This document shows, in pieces, positions 35,659 through 43,916 of a DNA stretch of 64,000 nt. The stretch comes from Mycolicibacterium tusciae (GTDB lineage Bacteria; Actinomycetota; Actinomycetes; Mycobacteriales; Mycobacteriaceae), in contig NZ_MVIM01000002.1 in NCBI RefSeq assembly GCF_002086795.1, forward strand, positions 124,001-188,000. Direction: 5' to 3'. A program made the translations under genes and the position numbers. The number at the start of each line of letters is the position of its first letter. The first letter of the stretch is position 1. Under the pieces are notes generated by a model that ran no database searches, was not told the origin of the DNA, and saw only the letters and a program-made list of their open reading frames with translations.

Positions 35659-36945
35659 TCAGGCGGCGGTCAACCCGGCGAGGTGATCGGCGATCAGCAC
35701 CTCGATGGCGCTGGGCTTGAATACGACGACGTCGTTGAGCATTGGCGGTGCATGTGATTCGTGGTGCGAGCCAGTGGGCGTGACGTACACCGCCTTGTGA
35801 CGCTGGCCATCGGCGTCGAAGGTATGGACTGTCCAGCCCGGTGCTTCCTTCGCGTAATTGCAGGCCTCACACTCGCCGAGACCGTTTACGGCAGTGGTGG
35901 AACCACTGCGCGCGTGCGGTGTGGCGTGGTCGGTATGTCGTATCGGCGCGTCGCAATACGGCGTACGGCAGGTGTCGTCCCTCAATGCGATGAATTGCGC
36001 GAGACCCTTCGGAAACAGCCGCGATCGGGACTCCATCGCGACCAATGCTCCCGAATCGGGATGGCGATAAAGCCGGCGCAGGGTGGCTTTGGACCGCTCG
36101 TCGGTGATCGCGTCGCCCGCCAGACGGCACGCGATTGCGGCGGGCACCGGACCGTACCCGGGAACTCGTGCCGGTGTGGTGCCACCGCCGAACAGCGTCT
36201 CATCGGTCAGAACAAGGTTGACCGCGATGGGGACCGGGACGTCAGCGGGTTGACCGGTGACGCGCTCGACAAGGGTGTCGGCCATGATCTGGCCACGACT
36301 GCGGCCGTCGAAAGTGGTGTCGGCCTCGCGCTTCAGGGCGGCGTAGACAGACACACCCTGCGCCATGGGGAGTAGAGCGGTCACGTAGGTCATCGCGTCG
36401 GGGGCCGGCCGGACGGTAACGGTGCGCTCGGATTGAGCGCGGACCGCCTTGTCCACGACAACCTGCGGATCGAGTTCGTAAGCGATGGCCTTGGCGTCAG
36501 CCTCAATCCGCTTGTCGCCGAGGCCCTCCAACGCAGACTGGTCGGCGCACATTCTGGCATCCAGGGTTCGGCGGTCCTCGAGCGAAAGGCACGCCGACTC
36601 GCGCACGATCAGGGTCGCGCGCCATTCGGAGAGCGCACCGGCTTCCAACGCCGAGAGGGTGTGCGGCATCTCGTGGACGAGCGCCCTGGCGAAGCCGAGG
36701 TGCCGGCCGCCCCGGTTCGGGGAATCGTGACGGGCGAGCGCGATCTCGGCGGCGAGGCCGCGCCCACGTTTCGTGGCGGGCACGCCATCGGCTGCCTCGC
36801 GAGCGCGGCGGGCCACGTCGAGTTCGGCGGTGACCCTGGCCTGTTCGGCAGCCGCGGCGGCCTTGCCGCGTTCGAGCTCCGCGATACGGTCGACCAGCGA
36901 CGCCTCATAGGCGAGAGGGTCGGCGACCGCGTGCGATTCGAACAT
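35659..36945 (-). CDS. DUF222/HNH endonuclease family protein (13E12 type), SOS-box controlled
   Basis: A 428-residue protein of the mycobacterial REP13E12 family: an N-terminal helical DUF222 domain (ELERGKAAAAAEQARVTAEL; SEWRATLIVRESACLS) and a C-terminal HNH nuclease-like domain (about 315-370: LRDDTCRTPYCDAPIRHTDHATP, then GLGECEACNYAKEAPGW), with Cys pairs and His/Asn in place. The ATG at 36945 (MFESHAV) is used; the frame is open to 36975. A LexA-type box overlaps this start and a -10 box lies 7 nt upstream. It sits between the ABC exporter and the DUF4126 gene, where M. tuberculosis has other genes, so it was probably inserted. Confidence 0.88.
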   Translation of the reverse strand: MFESHAVADPLAYEASLVDRIAELERGKAAAAAEQARVTAELDVARRAREAADGVPATKRGRGLAAEIALARHDSPNRGGRHLGFARALVHEMPHTLSALEAGALSEWRATLIVRESACLSLEDRRTLDARMCADQSALEGLGDKRIEADAKAIAYELDPQVVVDKAVRAQSERTVTVRPAPDAMTYVTALLPMAQGVSVYAALKREADTTFDGRSRGQIMADTLVERVTGQPADVPVPIAVNLVLTDETLFGGGTTPARVPGYGPVPAAIACRLAGDAITDERSKATLRRLYRHPDSGALVAMESRSRLFPKGLAQFIALRDDTCRTPYCDAPIRHTDHATPHARSGSTTAVNGLGECEACNYAKEAPGWTVHTFDADGQRHKAVYVTPTGSHHESHAPPMLNDVVVFKPSAIEVLIADHLAGLTAA

Positions 36946-36958
36946 ACTTTCGACCCTA
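36938..36958 (-). promoter_or_regulatory. SOS (LexA) box and -10 of the DUF222/HNH gene
   Basis: TCGAACATACTTTCGA (36938-36953) matches the mycobacterial LexA consensus TCGAACRNRYGTTCGA at all but one fixed position. It overlaps the ATG (36945-36943). A -10 TAGGGT (36958-36953) lies 7 nt before the ATG, so the transcript is leaderless and LexA would cover the start site. Confidence 0.72.
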
Positions 36959-36992
36959 CTCCGAGGCGCCGACACGACGGGTCACGCCATCG

Positions 36993-36998
36993 CATAAT
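36993..36998 (+). promoter_or_regulatory. Leaderless -10 of the DUF4126 gene
   Basis: CATAAT followed by 6 nt and the ATG at 37005; no ribosome binding site. Confidence 0.45.
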
Positions 36999-37004
36999 GC
37001 GTAA

Positions 37005-37583
37005 ATGGAGCTGCTGACCGGATTCGGGTTGGCCACCGCCGCGGGACTGAACGCGTACATCCCGCTACTGGCGCTCGGACTGCTATCGCGGTTCACCGAC
37101 CTCGTCACCCTGCCCCACGGGTGGACTTGGCTCGAGAACGGCTGGGTGATGGCCATCGTCGCCGTGCTGCTGATCGTCGAGATCGTCGCCGACAAGGTTC
37201 CCGCGCTGGACAGCATCAACGACGCGATCCAAACCTTCGTCCGCCCGACGGCCGGCGGCATCGTGTTCGGGTCGGGCACCGCGGCGCAAACCAACGCCGT
37301 CGCCGACCCGGGCGCCTTCGCACAATCGGGTCAGTGGATCCCCGTCGCTATCGGTGTCGTTGTCGCGCTGGTGGTGTCGTTGACGAAGTCCGCGGTGCGG
37401 CCGGCCGCCAACGTGGCCACGGCAGGCGTTGCCGCACCGGTGCTGAGCACGGTCGAGGACGGCATCAGCGTCGGGCTGGTCTTCGTGGCGATCCTGGTCC
37501 CGGTGCTGGTGCTGGTGGCCGTCGTCGTGCTGGCCTGGGCGGTCTGGCACCTCGTGCGCAGACGACGCCGGAAACCCGCCTAG
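37005..37583 (+). CDS. DUF4126 membrane protein
   Basis: A 192-residue integral membrane protein with about five helices and the DUF4126 start ([28 protein letters not shown]) and middle ([30 protein letters not shown]). The C-terminus is strongly basic (RRRRRKPA). Function unknown. It is convergent with glgC (4-bp overlap) and divergent from the HNH gene. Confidence 0.85.
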   Translation: MELLTGFGLATAAGLNAYIPLLALGLLSRFTDLVTLPHGWTWLENGWVMAIVAVLLIVEIVADKVPALDSINDAIQTFVRPTAGGIVFGSGTAAQTNAVADPGAFAQSGQWIPVAIGVVVALVVSLTKSAVRPAANVATAGVAAPVLSTVEDGISVGLVFVAILVPVLVLVAVVVLAWAVWHLVRRRRRKPA

Positions 37584-38794
37584 ATCCAGACGCCCTTTCC
37601 GACGGCGACGACACCGCCGGAGCTGATGGCGAAGCGTTCGCGGTCTCTCTCCAAATCAACGCCCACCATCTCGCCCGGCCCCACGACGACGTTCTTGTCC
37701 AAGATCGCGTGGCGCACCACGGCCCCGCGACCGATTCGGGTGCCCGGCATGATCACGCTGCCCTCCACGATCGCACCGTCGTCAACGACGACGTTGGACG
37801 ACAGCACCGAGTTGCGCACCGACGCCGCCGAAATGATGCTGCCCGCGCCTACCACCGACTCCTGAGCTGAGCCGCCGTTGACGAACTTCGCCGGCGCCAG
37901 ATTCGCCGACTCGCCGAGGATCGGCCAACGCCGGTTGTACAGGTTGAACACCGGATGCACCGAAACCAGGTCCATGTGAGCGTCGTAGAACGCATCGAGG
38001 GTTCCGACGTCCCGCCAGTAACCGTGATCGCGCTCGGTGGAACCGGGGACCTCGTTGTCATTGAAGTCGTACACCGCGGCCATGCCGTCGTTCACGAGTC
38101 GCGGGATGATGTCGCCGCCCATGTCGTGATCGGAGTGGTCCTCGTCGGCGTCGGCCTTTATCGCGTCTACGAGCACCTTGGTGCTGAAGATGTAGTTGCC
38201 CATCGACGCGAACGTCTGCTCGGGATCGTCGGGCGTGCCCGGCGGATCGGAGGGCTTTTCGATGAACGCGCGGATGCGTCCCGACTCGTCGGAGTCAATG
38301 ACACCGAACGCACTCGCTTCCGAGCGCGGCACCCGGATCCCCGCGACGGTGACACCCGCGCCGCTCTCGATGTGGAAGTGCAGCATCTGCTCCGGATCCA
38401 TCCGGTAGATGTGGTCGGCACCGAACACGACGACGTAGTCGGGGTCCTCGTCGTAGACGAGGTTCAGCGACTGCAGGATGGCGTCCGCGGAACCGGTGTA
38501 CCACCGCGGACCGAGGCGCTGCTGCGCGGGCACCGGGGTGATGTACTCGCCGGCAAGCCCCGAAAGCCTCCAGTTCTGCGAGATGTGACGGTCCAGCGAA
38601 TGCGATTTGTATTGCGTCAGAACGCAGATCTTCAAATATCGTGCGTTGACGAGATTCGACAACACGAAGTCGATCAGCCGGTACGCACCGCCGAAGGGGA
38701 CCGCGGGCTTGGCCCGATCGGCGGTCAATGGGTACAGCCGCTTGCCTTCGCCGCCAGCCAGGACGATACCCAGCACGTGTGGCAGTTCCCGCAT
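37580..38794 (-). CDS. glgC: Glucose-1-phosphate adenylyltransferase
   Basis: A 404-residue nucleotidyltransferase making ADP-glucose from ATP and glucose-1-phosphate. It has an N-terminal Rossmann-like domain with [30 protein letters not shown] (pyrophosphorylase signature), GTADAILQ-type substrate region ([10 protein letters not shown]), [10 protein letters not shown] (metal Asp), and a C-terminal left-handed beta-helix ([21 protein letters not shown]). Its product feeds GlgM, encoded divergently. The ATG is preceded at 6 nt by TAGGTT, so it is probably leaderless. Confidence 0.96.
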   Translation of the reverse strand: MRELPHVLGIVLAGGEGKRLYPLTADRAKPAVPFGGAYRLIDFVLSNLVNARYLKICVLTQYKSHSLDRHISQNWRLSGLAGEYITPVPAQQRLGPRWYTGSADAILQSLNLVYDEDPDYVVVFGADHIYRMDPEQMLHFHIESGAGVTVAGIRVPRSEASAFGVIDSDESGRIRAFIEKPSDPPGTPDDPEQTFASMGNYIFSTKVLVDAIKADADEDHSDHDMGGDIIPRLVNDGMAAVYDFNDNEVPGSTERDHGYWRDVGTLDAFYDAHMDLVSVHPVFNLYNRRWPILGESANLAPAKFVNGGSAQESVVGAGSIISAASVRNSVLSSNVVVDDGAIVEGSVIMPGTRIGRGAVVRHAILDKNVVVGPGEMVGVDLERDRERFAISSGGVVAVGKGVWI

Positions 38795-38800
38795 GATCCA

Positions 38801-38862
38801 AACCTATCCGCCCCCGCCGACCGGGGCTAGGCATTCGCAGCTGTCTGTCAAGGTTATTGACA
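38801..38862 (-). promoter_or_regulatory. glgC promoter region and shared TGTCAA/TTGACA inverted repeat
   Basis: A leaderless -10 TAGGTT (38806-38801) sits 6 nt before the glgC ATG. Further up, TGTCAA (38846-38851) and TTGACA (38857-38862) form a perfect inverted repeat with a 5-nt centre, giving one consensus -35 on each strand; on the minus strand TTGACA is followed after 16 nt by TAGCCC. Confidence 0.4.
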
Positions 38863-38917
38863 CCTAATCGCATTCGAAAACAAGGATGCGGCCCTGAGAT
38901 ACGGCCCTCTTTTTCGG

Positions 38918-38923
38918 TACCGT
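38918..38923 (+). promoter_or_regulatory. Leaderless -10 of glgM
   Basis: TACCGT followed by 7 nt and the ATG at 38931. Confidence 0.45.
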
Positions 38924-38930
38924 CATCTGC

Positions 38931-40094
38931 ATGCGGGTGGCGATGATGACTCGGGAGTATCCACCCGAGGTCTATGGCGGGGCAGGCGTTCACGTCACCG
39001 AGCTCGTCGCCCAGCTGCGTCACCTATGCGAGGTCGACGTGCACTGCATGGGCGCGCCGCGCGAAGGCGCGATCGTCGCGCAACCCGATCCCACGTTGCT
39101 GGGCGCCAACCCCGCCCTGTCCACGTTGTCGGCGGACCTCAGCATGGTCAACACCTCGGGTCAGGCCAACGTGGTGCATTCCCACACCTGGTACACCGGG
39201 ATGGCGGGCCACCTGGCCGCGCTGCTGTACGGCGTTCCACATGTGCTGACCGCACACTCGCTGGAGCCGATGCGGCCGTGGAAGGCAGAACAGCTCGGCG
39301 GTGGATACCGGGTGTCGTCCTGGGTGGAGAAGACCGCGGTGGAAGCAGCCGACGCGGTGATCGCCGTCAGCTCGGGCATGCGCGACGACGTGCTGAGCAC
39401 CTATCCGGCGCTGGACCCGAACCGGGTGCACGTGGTGCGCAACGGGATCGACACCGAGGTGTGGTACCCGGCCCCGCCCGAACCGGGCGAGTCGGTGCTC
39501 GCCGAACTCGGCGTCGACATGACCCGGCCGATCGTCGCGTTCGTCGGGCGCATCACCCGCCAAAAGGGCGTCCCGCATTTGATCGCGGCGGCACACAGAT
39601 TCGCCCCCGATATCCAGCTGGTGCTCTGCGCGGGCGCACCCGACACCCCTGAAATCGCCGCGGAGGTCACCGCGGCCGTACAGGATCTGGCGCGCAGCCG
39701 CACGGGCGTCTTCTGGGTGCGCGAGATGTTGCCGATCTCGAAGATTCGCGAAATTCTTTCCGCCGCAACCGTTTTCGCCTGCCCATCGGTATACGAACCG
39801 CTCGGCATCGTCAACTTGGAGGCAATGGCCTGCGCAACGGCGGTGGTGGCGTCCGACGTCGGCGGTATCCCCGAGGTGGTGGCCGACGGCCACACCGGCG
39901 CCCTGGTCCACTATGACAAGGACGACCCGACGGGCTATGAGTCGCGGCTGGCCGACGCGGTCAACACGGTGGTGGCCGACCCGCAACGCGCCGCGCAATA
40001 CGGTCAGGCGGGCAGGCAGCGCTGCATTGACGAGTTCTCGTGGGCGCACATCGCCGAGCAGACCCTCGAGATCTATCGGAAGGTGGCTTCCTAG
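38931..40094 (+). CDS. glgM: GT4 glycosyltransferase: alpha-maltose-1-phosphate synthase / glycogen synthase
   Basis: A 387-residue GT-B fold enzyme (actinobacterial 'GlgA', now GlgM). The N-terminal domain starts MMTREYPPEVYGGAGVHVTEL and includes HSHTWYTGMAGHLA. The C-terminal GT4 domain has FVGRITRQKGVPHLIAA and the donor-binding motif CPSVYEPLGIVNLEAMACATAVVAS. It transfers glucose from ADP-glucose to glucose-1-phosphate, feeding GlgE-dependent alpha-glucan synthesis. Orthologue of Rv1212c and divergent from glgC, which supplies its substrate. Confidence 0.95.
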   Translation: MRVAMMTREYPPEVYGGAGVHVTELVAQLRHLCEVDVHCMGAPREGAIVAQPDPTLLGANPALSTLSADLSMVNTSGQANVVHSHTWYTGMAGHLAALLYGVPHVLTAHSLEPMRPWKAEQLGGGYRVSSWVEKTAVEAADAVIAVSSGMRDDVLSTYPALDPNRVHVVRNGIDTEVWYPAPPEPGESVLAELGVDMTRPIVAFVGRITRQKGVPHLIAAAHRFAPDIQLVLCAGAPDTPEIAAEVTAAVQDLARSRTGVFWVREMLPISKIREILSAATVFACPSVYEPLGIVNLEAMACATAVVASDVGGIPEVVADGHTGALVHYDKDDPTGYESRLADAVNTVVADPQRAAQYGQAGRQRCIDEFSWAHIAEQTLEIYRKVAS

Positions 40095-40121
40095 GCGCGC
40101 AGGCTCACGGGCACGCGCTGA

Positions 40122-40289
40122 CTAACTGGTGACGCCCTTGAGCTCGTCGCCAAGGGCTGCCGCCTCATCGGGGGTCAGTTCGACGACCAAACGTCCGCCG
40201 CCCTCCAGCGGTACCCGCATCACGATGCCTCGCCCCTCCTTGGTTGCTTCCAGTGGACCGTCTCCGGTCCGGGGCTTCATCGCCGCCAT
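40122..40289 (-). CDS. Small DUF3117 protein (Rv1211-like)
   Basis: A 55-residue protein (MAAMKPRTGDGPLEATKEG then GRLVVELTPDEAAALGDEL), very highly conserved in mycobacteria. GGAGGGAG 6 nt before ATG 40289 decides the start; the frame is open 6 codons further. The size suggests a small regulatory or structural protein; no function is known to me. Confidence 0.88.
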   Translation of the reverse strand: MAAMKPRTGDGPLEATKEGRGIVMRVPLEGGGRLVVELTPDEAAALGDELKGVTS

Positions 40290-40414
40290 CGAGTGCTCCC
40301 TCCACATGAGCCAGCCCGCACGGTGGGCCTAACGAATCCCCTCTATTGTTCCCTATCCGCGGCTTCGCGTGTGCAAAGACCCGGCGATGGCCACCTCGAC
40401 GCCCCCTCGACAGG

Positions 40415-40996
40415 TCACTGGAATGTCGCTGGCACCCAGCAGTCTGCCGTGTGATCGTCGACCATTCCGGTCGCCTGCATCAGGGCGTAGGCCGTCGTCG
40501 GCCCGACGAACCGAAAGCCTCGCCGCTTCAGTTCCTTGGCCATCGCGGTCGACTCCGGGGTGACCGCCGGGACGTCGGACATGGCGGCCGGGCGTGGCCT
40601 CTGTGGCGGCGCGAAAGACCACAGCAACTCGCCGAAGTCCACATCCAGATCAGCGACCGCGCGGGCATTGGCGATGGTCGCCTCGATCTTCGCGCGGTTA
40701 CGCACGATGCCGGCGTCCTCCATCAACCTGGCGATGTCGCGGTCGCGGTAGCCTGCGACGCGCTCGACGTCGAACTGGTGAAACGCTCGACGGAAGTTCT
40801 CCCGCTTGCGCAGGATGATCAGCCACGACAGGCCGCTCTGGAACGCCTCCAGCGTCACGCGCTCGAACAGTGCAGTCGAGTCGCGCAGCGGCCGGCCCCA
40901 CTCGGTGTCGTGGTAATCCCGGTAAAGGACGAAATCGTCTGGCGACAAGCGCGATTCGTCGATCCACGCACACCGGACACGATCGTCCGCGGTCAC
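40415..40996 (-). CDS. tag: DNA-3-methyladenine glycosylase I
   Basis: A 193-residue TagI-type helix-hairpin-helix glycosylase that excises 3-methyladenine from alkylated DNA. It shows the N-terminal CAWIDESRLSPDDFVLYRDYHDTEWGRP, LFERVTLEAFQSGLSWLIILRKRENFRRAF (active-site Glu), and FVGPTTAYALMQATGMVDDH. Only one Cys and one of the His residues of the usual zinc site are evident. It starts 4 bp inside the upstream DivIVA-like gene. Confidence 0.94.
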   Translation of the reverse strand: MTADDRVRCAWIDESRLSPDDFVLYRDYHDTEWGRPLRDSTALFERVTLEAFQSGLSWLIILRKRENFRRAFHQFDVERVAGYRDRDIARLMEDAGIVRNRAKIEATIANARAVADLDVDFGELLWSFAPPQRPRPAAMSDVPAVTPESTAMAKELKRRGFRFVGPTTAYALMQATGMVDDHTADCWVPATFQ

Positions 40997-41367
40997 GATT
41001 CGCCCTCGGCCTCCGACGACGGCAGCGCGTGCGCTCCGCCCTCGATGTGGCGCGGGTCCCCGTCGTCGTCTTCGATCCCGTGAGCCGCACGGACGGCGGC
41101 CAACTGCCCGCGCACCAGGTCGAGCTCCTGGCCCAATCGGTCGAGCACCCAGTCCACCTCACTGGTCTTGTAACCGCGCAGGGTCTGGCTGAACTTGACC
41201 GCCTCGACGTCGGCGCAGGTGACGCCGGAGGCCGGCAATACCGTGGCAGTCGTATCGCGCGGCAACGGCGGCAACGACTCGCCACGTCCGAAGAGCACAC
41301 TGCCCAGTGCGAACAGCACGATGGCGATCAGAACCAGCACGACCAGATACAGCAGAACCAGCGTCAC
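40993..41367 (-). CDS. DivIVA-domain-like membrane protein (Rv1209-like)
   Basis: A 124-residue protein with one N-terminal membrane helix (about 3-24, LVLLYLVVLVLIAIVLFALGS), a DivIVA-type segment (CADVEAVKFSQTLRGYKTSEVDWVLDRLGQELDLVRGQL) and an acidic tail. It is probably involved in pole or septum organisation, from domain similarity only. Coupled with tag (ATGA overlap), 70 bp after gpgS. Confidence 0.82.
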   Translation of the reverse strand: MTLVLLYLVVLVLIAIVLFALGSVLFGRGESLPPLPRDTTATVLPASGVTCADVEAVKFSQTLRGYKTSEVDWVLDRLGQELDLVRGQLAAVRAAHGIEDDDGDPRHIEGGAHALPSSEAEGES

Positions 41368-41437
41368 GTCCTCGATACTGCCCGATGCCTCCGACAGGCA
41401 GCGACAGGCACCGCACCCCCCGCGCGCCGGCGCGCTC

Positions 41438-42400
41438 CTACAAGCCTGGCCGCAGGGTCTGCATCGGCGGCCGGTCGACGAGCGACACCTCTGAGGTGCG
41501 CGGTGTGAAACCGTCGCCGTCGGCGAAGAACTGGGTCAGGCCGACGCCGGAATCCGGCACTCCGCACCGCGACAACAGGGTCGCGATGACCTGTCGGCTC
41601 ATCGCGGCAAGCTCGGTCAGCGGCCGGTTGCGGTGCTCCCGGACGCCGAGGTTCACTTGCGCTATCGCATTCAGACCAAGGCGGTCGTACGTATCGACCA
41701 GCAGGCCGATCTCCACGCCGTAGCCGGGTGCGAACGGCACCGAGGTCAGCAGCTCACGGGTGCCCGCATACTCGCCGCCCAGCGGCTGCAGCAAGCAGGT
41801 CAGTTCGGGGCGCAGCGCGGCGAGCAGCGGCCTGGCCACGAGCTCGGTGACACGCCCGCCGCCGTTGGCGTCCTCGCTGCCGCTGACCTTGAGCGGCCGC
41901 CGGTAGAACCCCTTGACCAGATGCACACCCTCAGCCGTGAGCAGCGGACCCAGGAGCTTGGGCACGAACATGGGGTCGGGGTCGATCAGGTCGGAGTCGA
42001 CGAAGACGACGATGTCGCCGGTCGTGACGGCCAGCGAGCGCCACAGCACCTCGCCTTTACCGGGCTGCGGTGCGACCTCCGGCAAGGCCACCTCGCGGCT
42101 GATCACCCTGGCGCCGGCGGCCAGCGCGCGGATCTCGGTGTCGTCCGTCGATCCGGAATCGAGCACGATGAGCTCGTCGACCAGGCCGCCGAGCAGCGGC
42201 GTGATGGTCTCGACGACGCTTGCGACCGTCTCTTCCTCGTTGAGGGCGGGCAGCACCACCGAGATGGTGCGGGATCCCTTCGCGGCCACGAGTTCTTCGA
42301 TCGTCCACATGGGCCGGCTCCAGCTGTTGTCGGCCAGCCAAGGGTGTGCCGCGATATCGGTGGCGGCCAGCTCCGTTGGCTGTTCAATTAGCACAGTCAT
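41438..42400 (-). CDS. gpgS: Glucosyl-3-phosphoglycerate synthase
   Basis: A 320-residue GT81 GT-A glycosyltransferase that starts methylglucose lipopolysaccharide synthesis by joining glucose (from UDP- or ADP-glucose) to 3-phosphoglycerate. It shows the nucleotide-binding VVLPALNEEETVASVV, the metal-binding DSD in VVFVDSDLIDPDP (about 134-136), and the acceptor-site region YAGTRELLTSVPFAPGYGVEIGLL. Its start overlaps the folP2 stop by 4 bp. Orthologue of Rv1208. Confidence 0.95.
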   Translation of the reverse strand: MTVLIEQPTELAATDIAAHPWLADNSWSRPMWTIEELVAAKGSRTISVVLPALNEEETVASVVETITPLLGGLVDELIVLDSGSTDDTEIRALAAGARVISREVALPEVAPQPGKGEVLWRSLAVTTGDIVVFVDSDLIDPDPMFVPKLLGPLLTAEGVHLVKGFYRRPLKVSGSEDANGGGRVTELVARPLLAALRPELTCLLQPLGGEYAGTRELLTSVPFAPGYGVEIGLLVDTYDRLGLNAIAQVNLGVREHRNRPLTELAAMSRQVIATLLSRCGVPDSGVGLTQFFADGDGFTPRTSEVSLVDRPPMQTLRPGL

Positions 42401-43353
42401 GCCAGTCCCCTCACTGTGCGCGTCGGTGGACGCGTTCCGTGGATCGACGCGACCATTTCCAGTACGCGTCGAGTGGAACTCACCTCATGCACTCGGAACA
42501 TGGCGGCGCCATCGGCGGCGGCCAGTGCGGTCGCAGCCAACGTGCCTTCCAGGCGTTCAGTCAGGTCCACACCCAGAGTTTCCCCGACGAAATCTTTGTT
42601 GCTCAGCGCCATCAGGACCGGCCATCCAGTATTTACAAGGTCTTTTACGTGGCGCAACAAACTAAGACCGTGATAAGTGTTCTTGCCGAAATCGTGGGTC
42701 GGATCGATCAAGATGGCGTCCCGCGCGACCCCGGAAGCGACCGCACGCTCGGCCGCGGCGGTCACCTCTTCGATGACATCGTCGACGACGCCGCGTTCGG
42801 AGATGCCGTAATTGACGCGGAACGGGCGGGTGCGCGGCACTGCACCGCCGGTGTGCGAACAGACCAAGCCGGCGCCGAACTCCGCGGCGACCTCAGCCAG
42901 CGCTGGGTCATGACCGCCCCAGGTGTCGTTGATCAGGTCCGCACCGGCCGCGCAGGCCTGCTTGGCCACCACCGCACGCCAGGTGTCGACGCTGATCAGC
43001 TGGTCGGGATAGGTGTCGCGGAGCCATTCGATGAAGGGGACGACGCGGGCGATCTCCTCGTCGACGTCGACCGAGCTGCCCGGCCCCGCCTTGACGCCGC
43101 CCACGTCGACGATGTCGGCGCCGTCGGAGATCACGCGGTGGGCGGCCGTCTTGGCGGCCTCGTCGGTGAAAGTGGCGCCGCGATCGTAGAAAGAATCCGG
43201 CGTGCGGTTGACGATCGCCATGATCAGCGCGCGGTCACCGGCTACCGGGCGACCGAGAAACGTCGACTGCACGCCCTCCAGGCTACGTTTCCCGGGGTTC
43301 AGCGATTCAGTCGATGAGGTTTGGGCCGAGCTGGAGTCCATCCAGGCGAACAT
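42397..43353 (-). CDS. folP2: Dihydropteroate synthase homologue FolP2
   Basis: A 318-residue TIM-barrel protein of the DHPS family. It has MAIVNRTPDSFYDRGATF (pterin-phosphate site), VDVGGVKAGPGSSV, DQLISVDTWRA, DLINDTWGG and LIDPTHDFGKN. In M. tuberculosis FolP2 was reported to lack DHPS activity and FolP1 is the real enzyme, so the reaction is uncertain. The N-terminal ~27 residues are variable; starts at 43341 or 43275 are possible. It lies just upstream of gpgS with a 4-bp overlap and is 26 bp from a divergent RibD-C gene. Confidence 0.88.
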   Translation of the reverse strand: MFAWMDSSSAQTSSTESLNPGKRSLEGVQSTFLGRPVAGDRALIMAIVNRTPDSFYDRGATFTDEAAKTAAHRVISDGADIVDVGGVKAGPGSSVDVDEEIARVVPFIEWLRDTYPDQLISVDTWRAVVAKQACAAGADLINDTWGGHDPALAEVAAEFGAGLVCSHTGGAVPRTRPFRVNYGISERGVVDDVIEEVTAAAERAVASGVARDAILIDPTHDFGKNTYHGLSLLRHVKDLVNTGWPVLMALSNKDFVGETLGVDLTERLEGTLAATALAAADGAAMFRVHEVSSTRRVLEMVASIHGTRPPTRTVRGLA

Positions 43354-43379
43354 TGGTGAATCCGAGAAGAGGAGTAGCG

Positions 43380-43916
43380 ATGCGCCGCGTCGTCCTGTTT
43401 CACATGTGGTCGCTCGACGGCGTCGCCGAGGAGCCCGGCGATTGGGTCTTCGACGTTGATCAGGCCGTATTCGACAACATCGCCGGGGTGATCGGCCGCC
43501 AGGACGCCGTGCTGCTGGGCCGCGGCACGTACGACTACTGGTCGGGGCACTGGCCCAATGAAGGCGAGGAGCCGTTCCGGAGCTTCATCAACGCCACCAC
43601 GAAGCACGTGTTCACCTCCCGACCGCTCGAGCCCGAATGGTCCAACACGGTCGTCGTCGGCGCCCCCGCCGAAACGTATGTGCGCGACCTCAAGGAGGGT
43701 GATGGCGGGGACATCGGCATCCACGCAAGCGTCGGGTTGGCCAAGTCGCTGCACGACGCCGGACTGATCGACGACTACCGGCTGCTCGTCGCACCAACGT
43801 TCGCCGGGCGCGGGTATCGGATGTTCGACGGTCAGCAGGAACTGCGCCGCCTCGAGTTGGTCGACGCGCAGGCCACCGAGACCGGGGCGCTACTGCTGCA
43901 CTATCGGAATCGCTAG
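43380..43916 (+). CDS. RibD C-terminal/dihydrofolate-reductase-like protein
   Basis: A 178-residue DHFR-fold oxidoreductase of the 'YyaP/RibD_C' group (RRVVLFHMWSLDGVAEEPGD, VLLGRGTYDYWSGHWP, LLVAPTFAGRGYRMF). GAGGAG 5 nt before ATG 43380 decides the start. It probably uses NADPH; the substrate is unknown, and such proteins can act as weak DHFRs. Divergent from folP2, which is suggestive of a pterin link but not evidence of one. Overlaps the fadD6 stop by 4 bp. Confidence 0.85.
   Translation: MRRVVLFHMWSLDGVAEEPGDWVFDVDQAVFDNIAGVIGRQDAVLLGRGTYDYWSGHWPNEGEEPFRSFINATTKHVFTSRPLEPEWSNTVVVGAPAETYVRDLKEGDGGDIGIHASVGLAKSLHDAGLIDDYRLLVAPTFAGRGYRMFDGQQELRRLELVDAQATETGALLLHYRNR

Noticed and set aside
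33997..35757. A 586-codon plus-strand ORF overlapping the ABC permease in another frame
   Set aside because: Arg-rich with no hydrophobic helices; the overlapping frame encodes the polytopic permease coupled to its ATPase.
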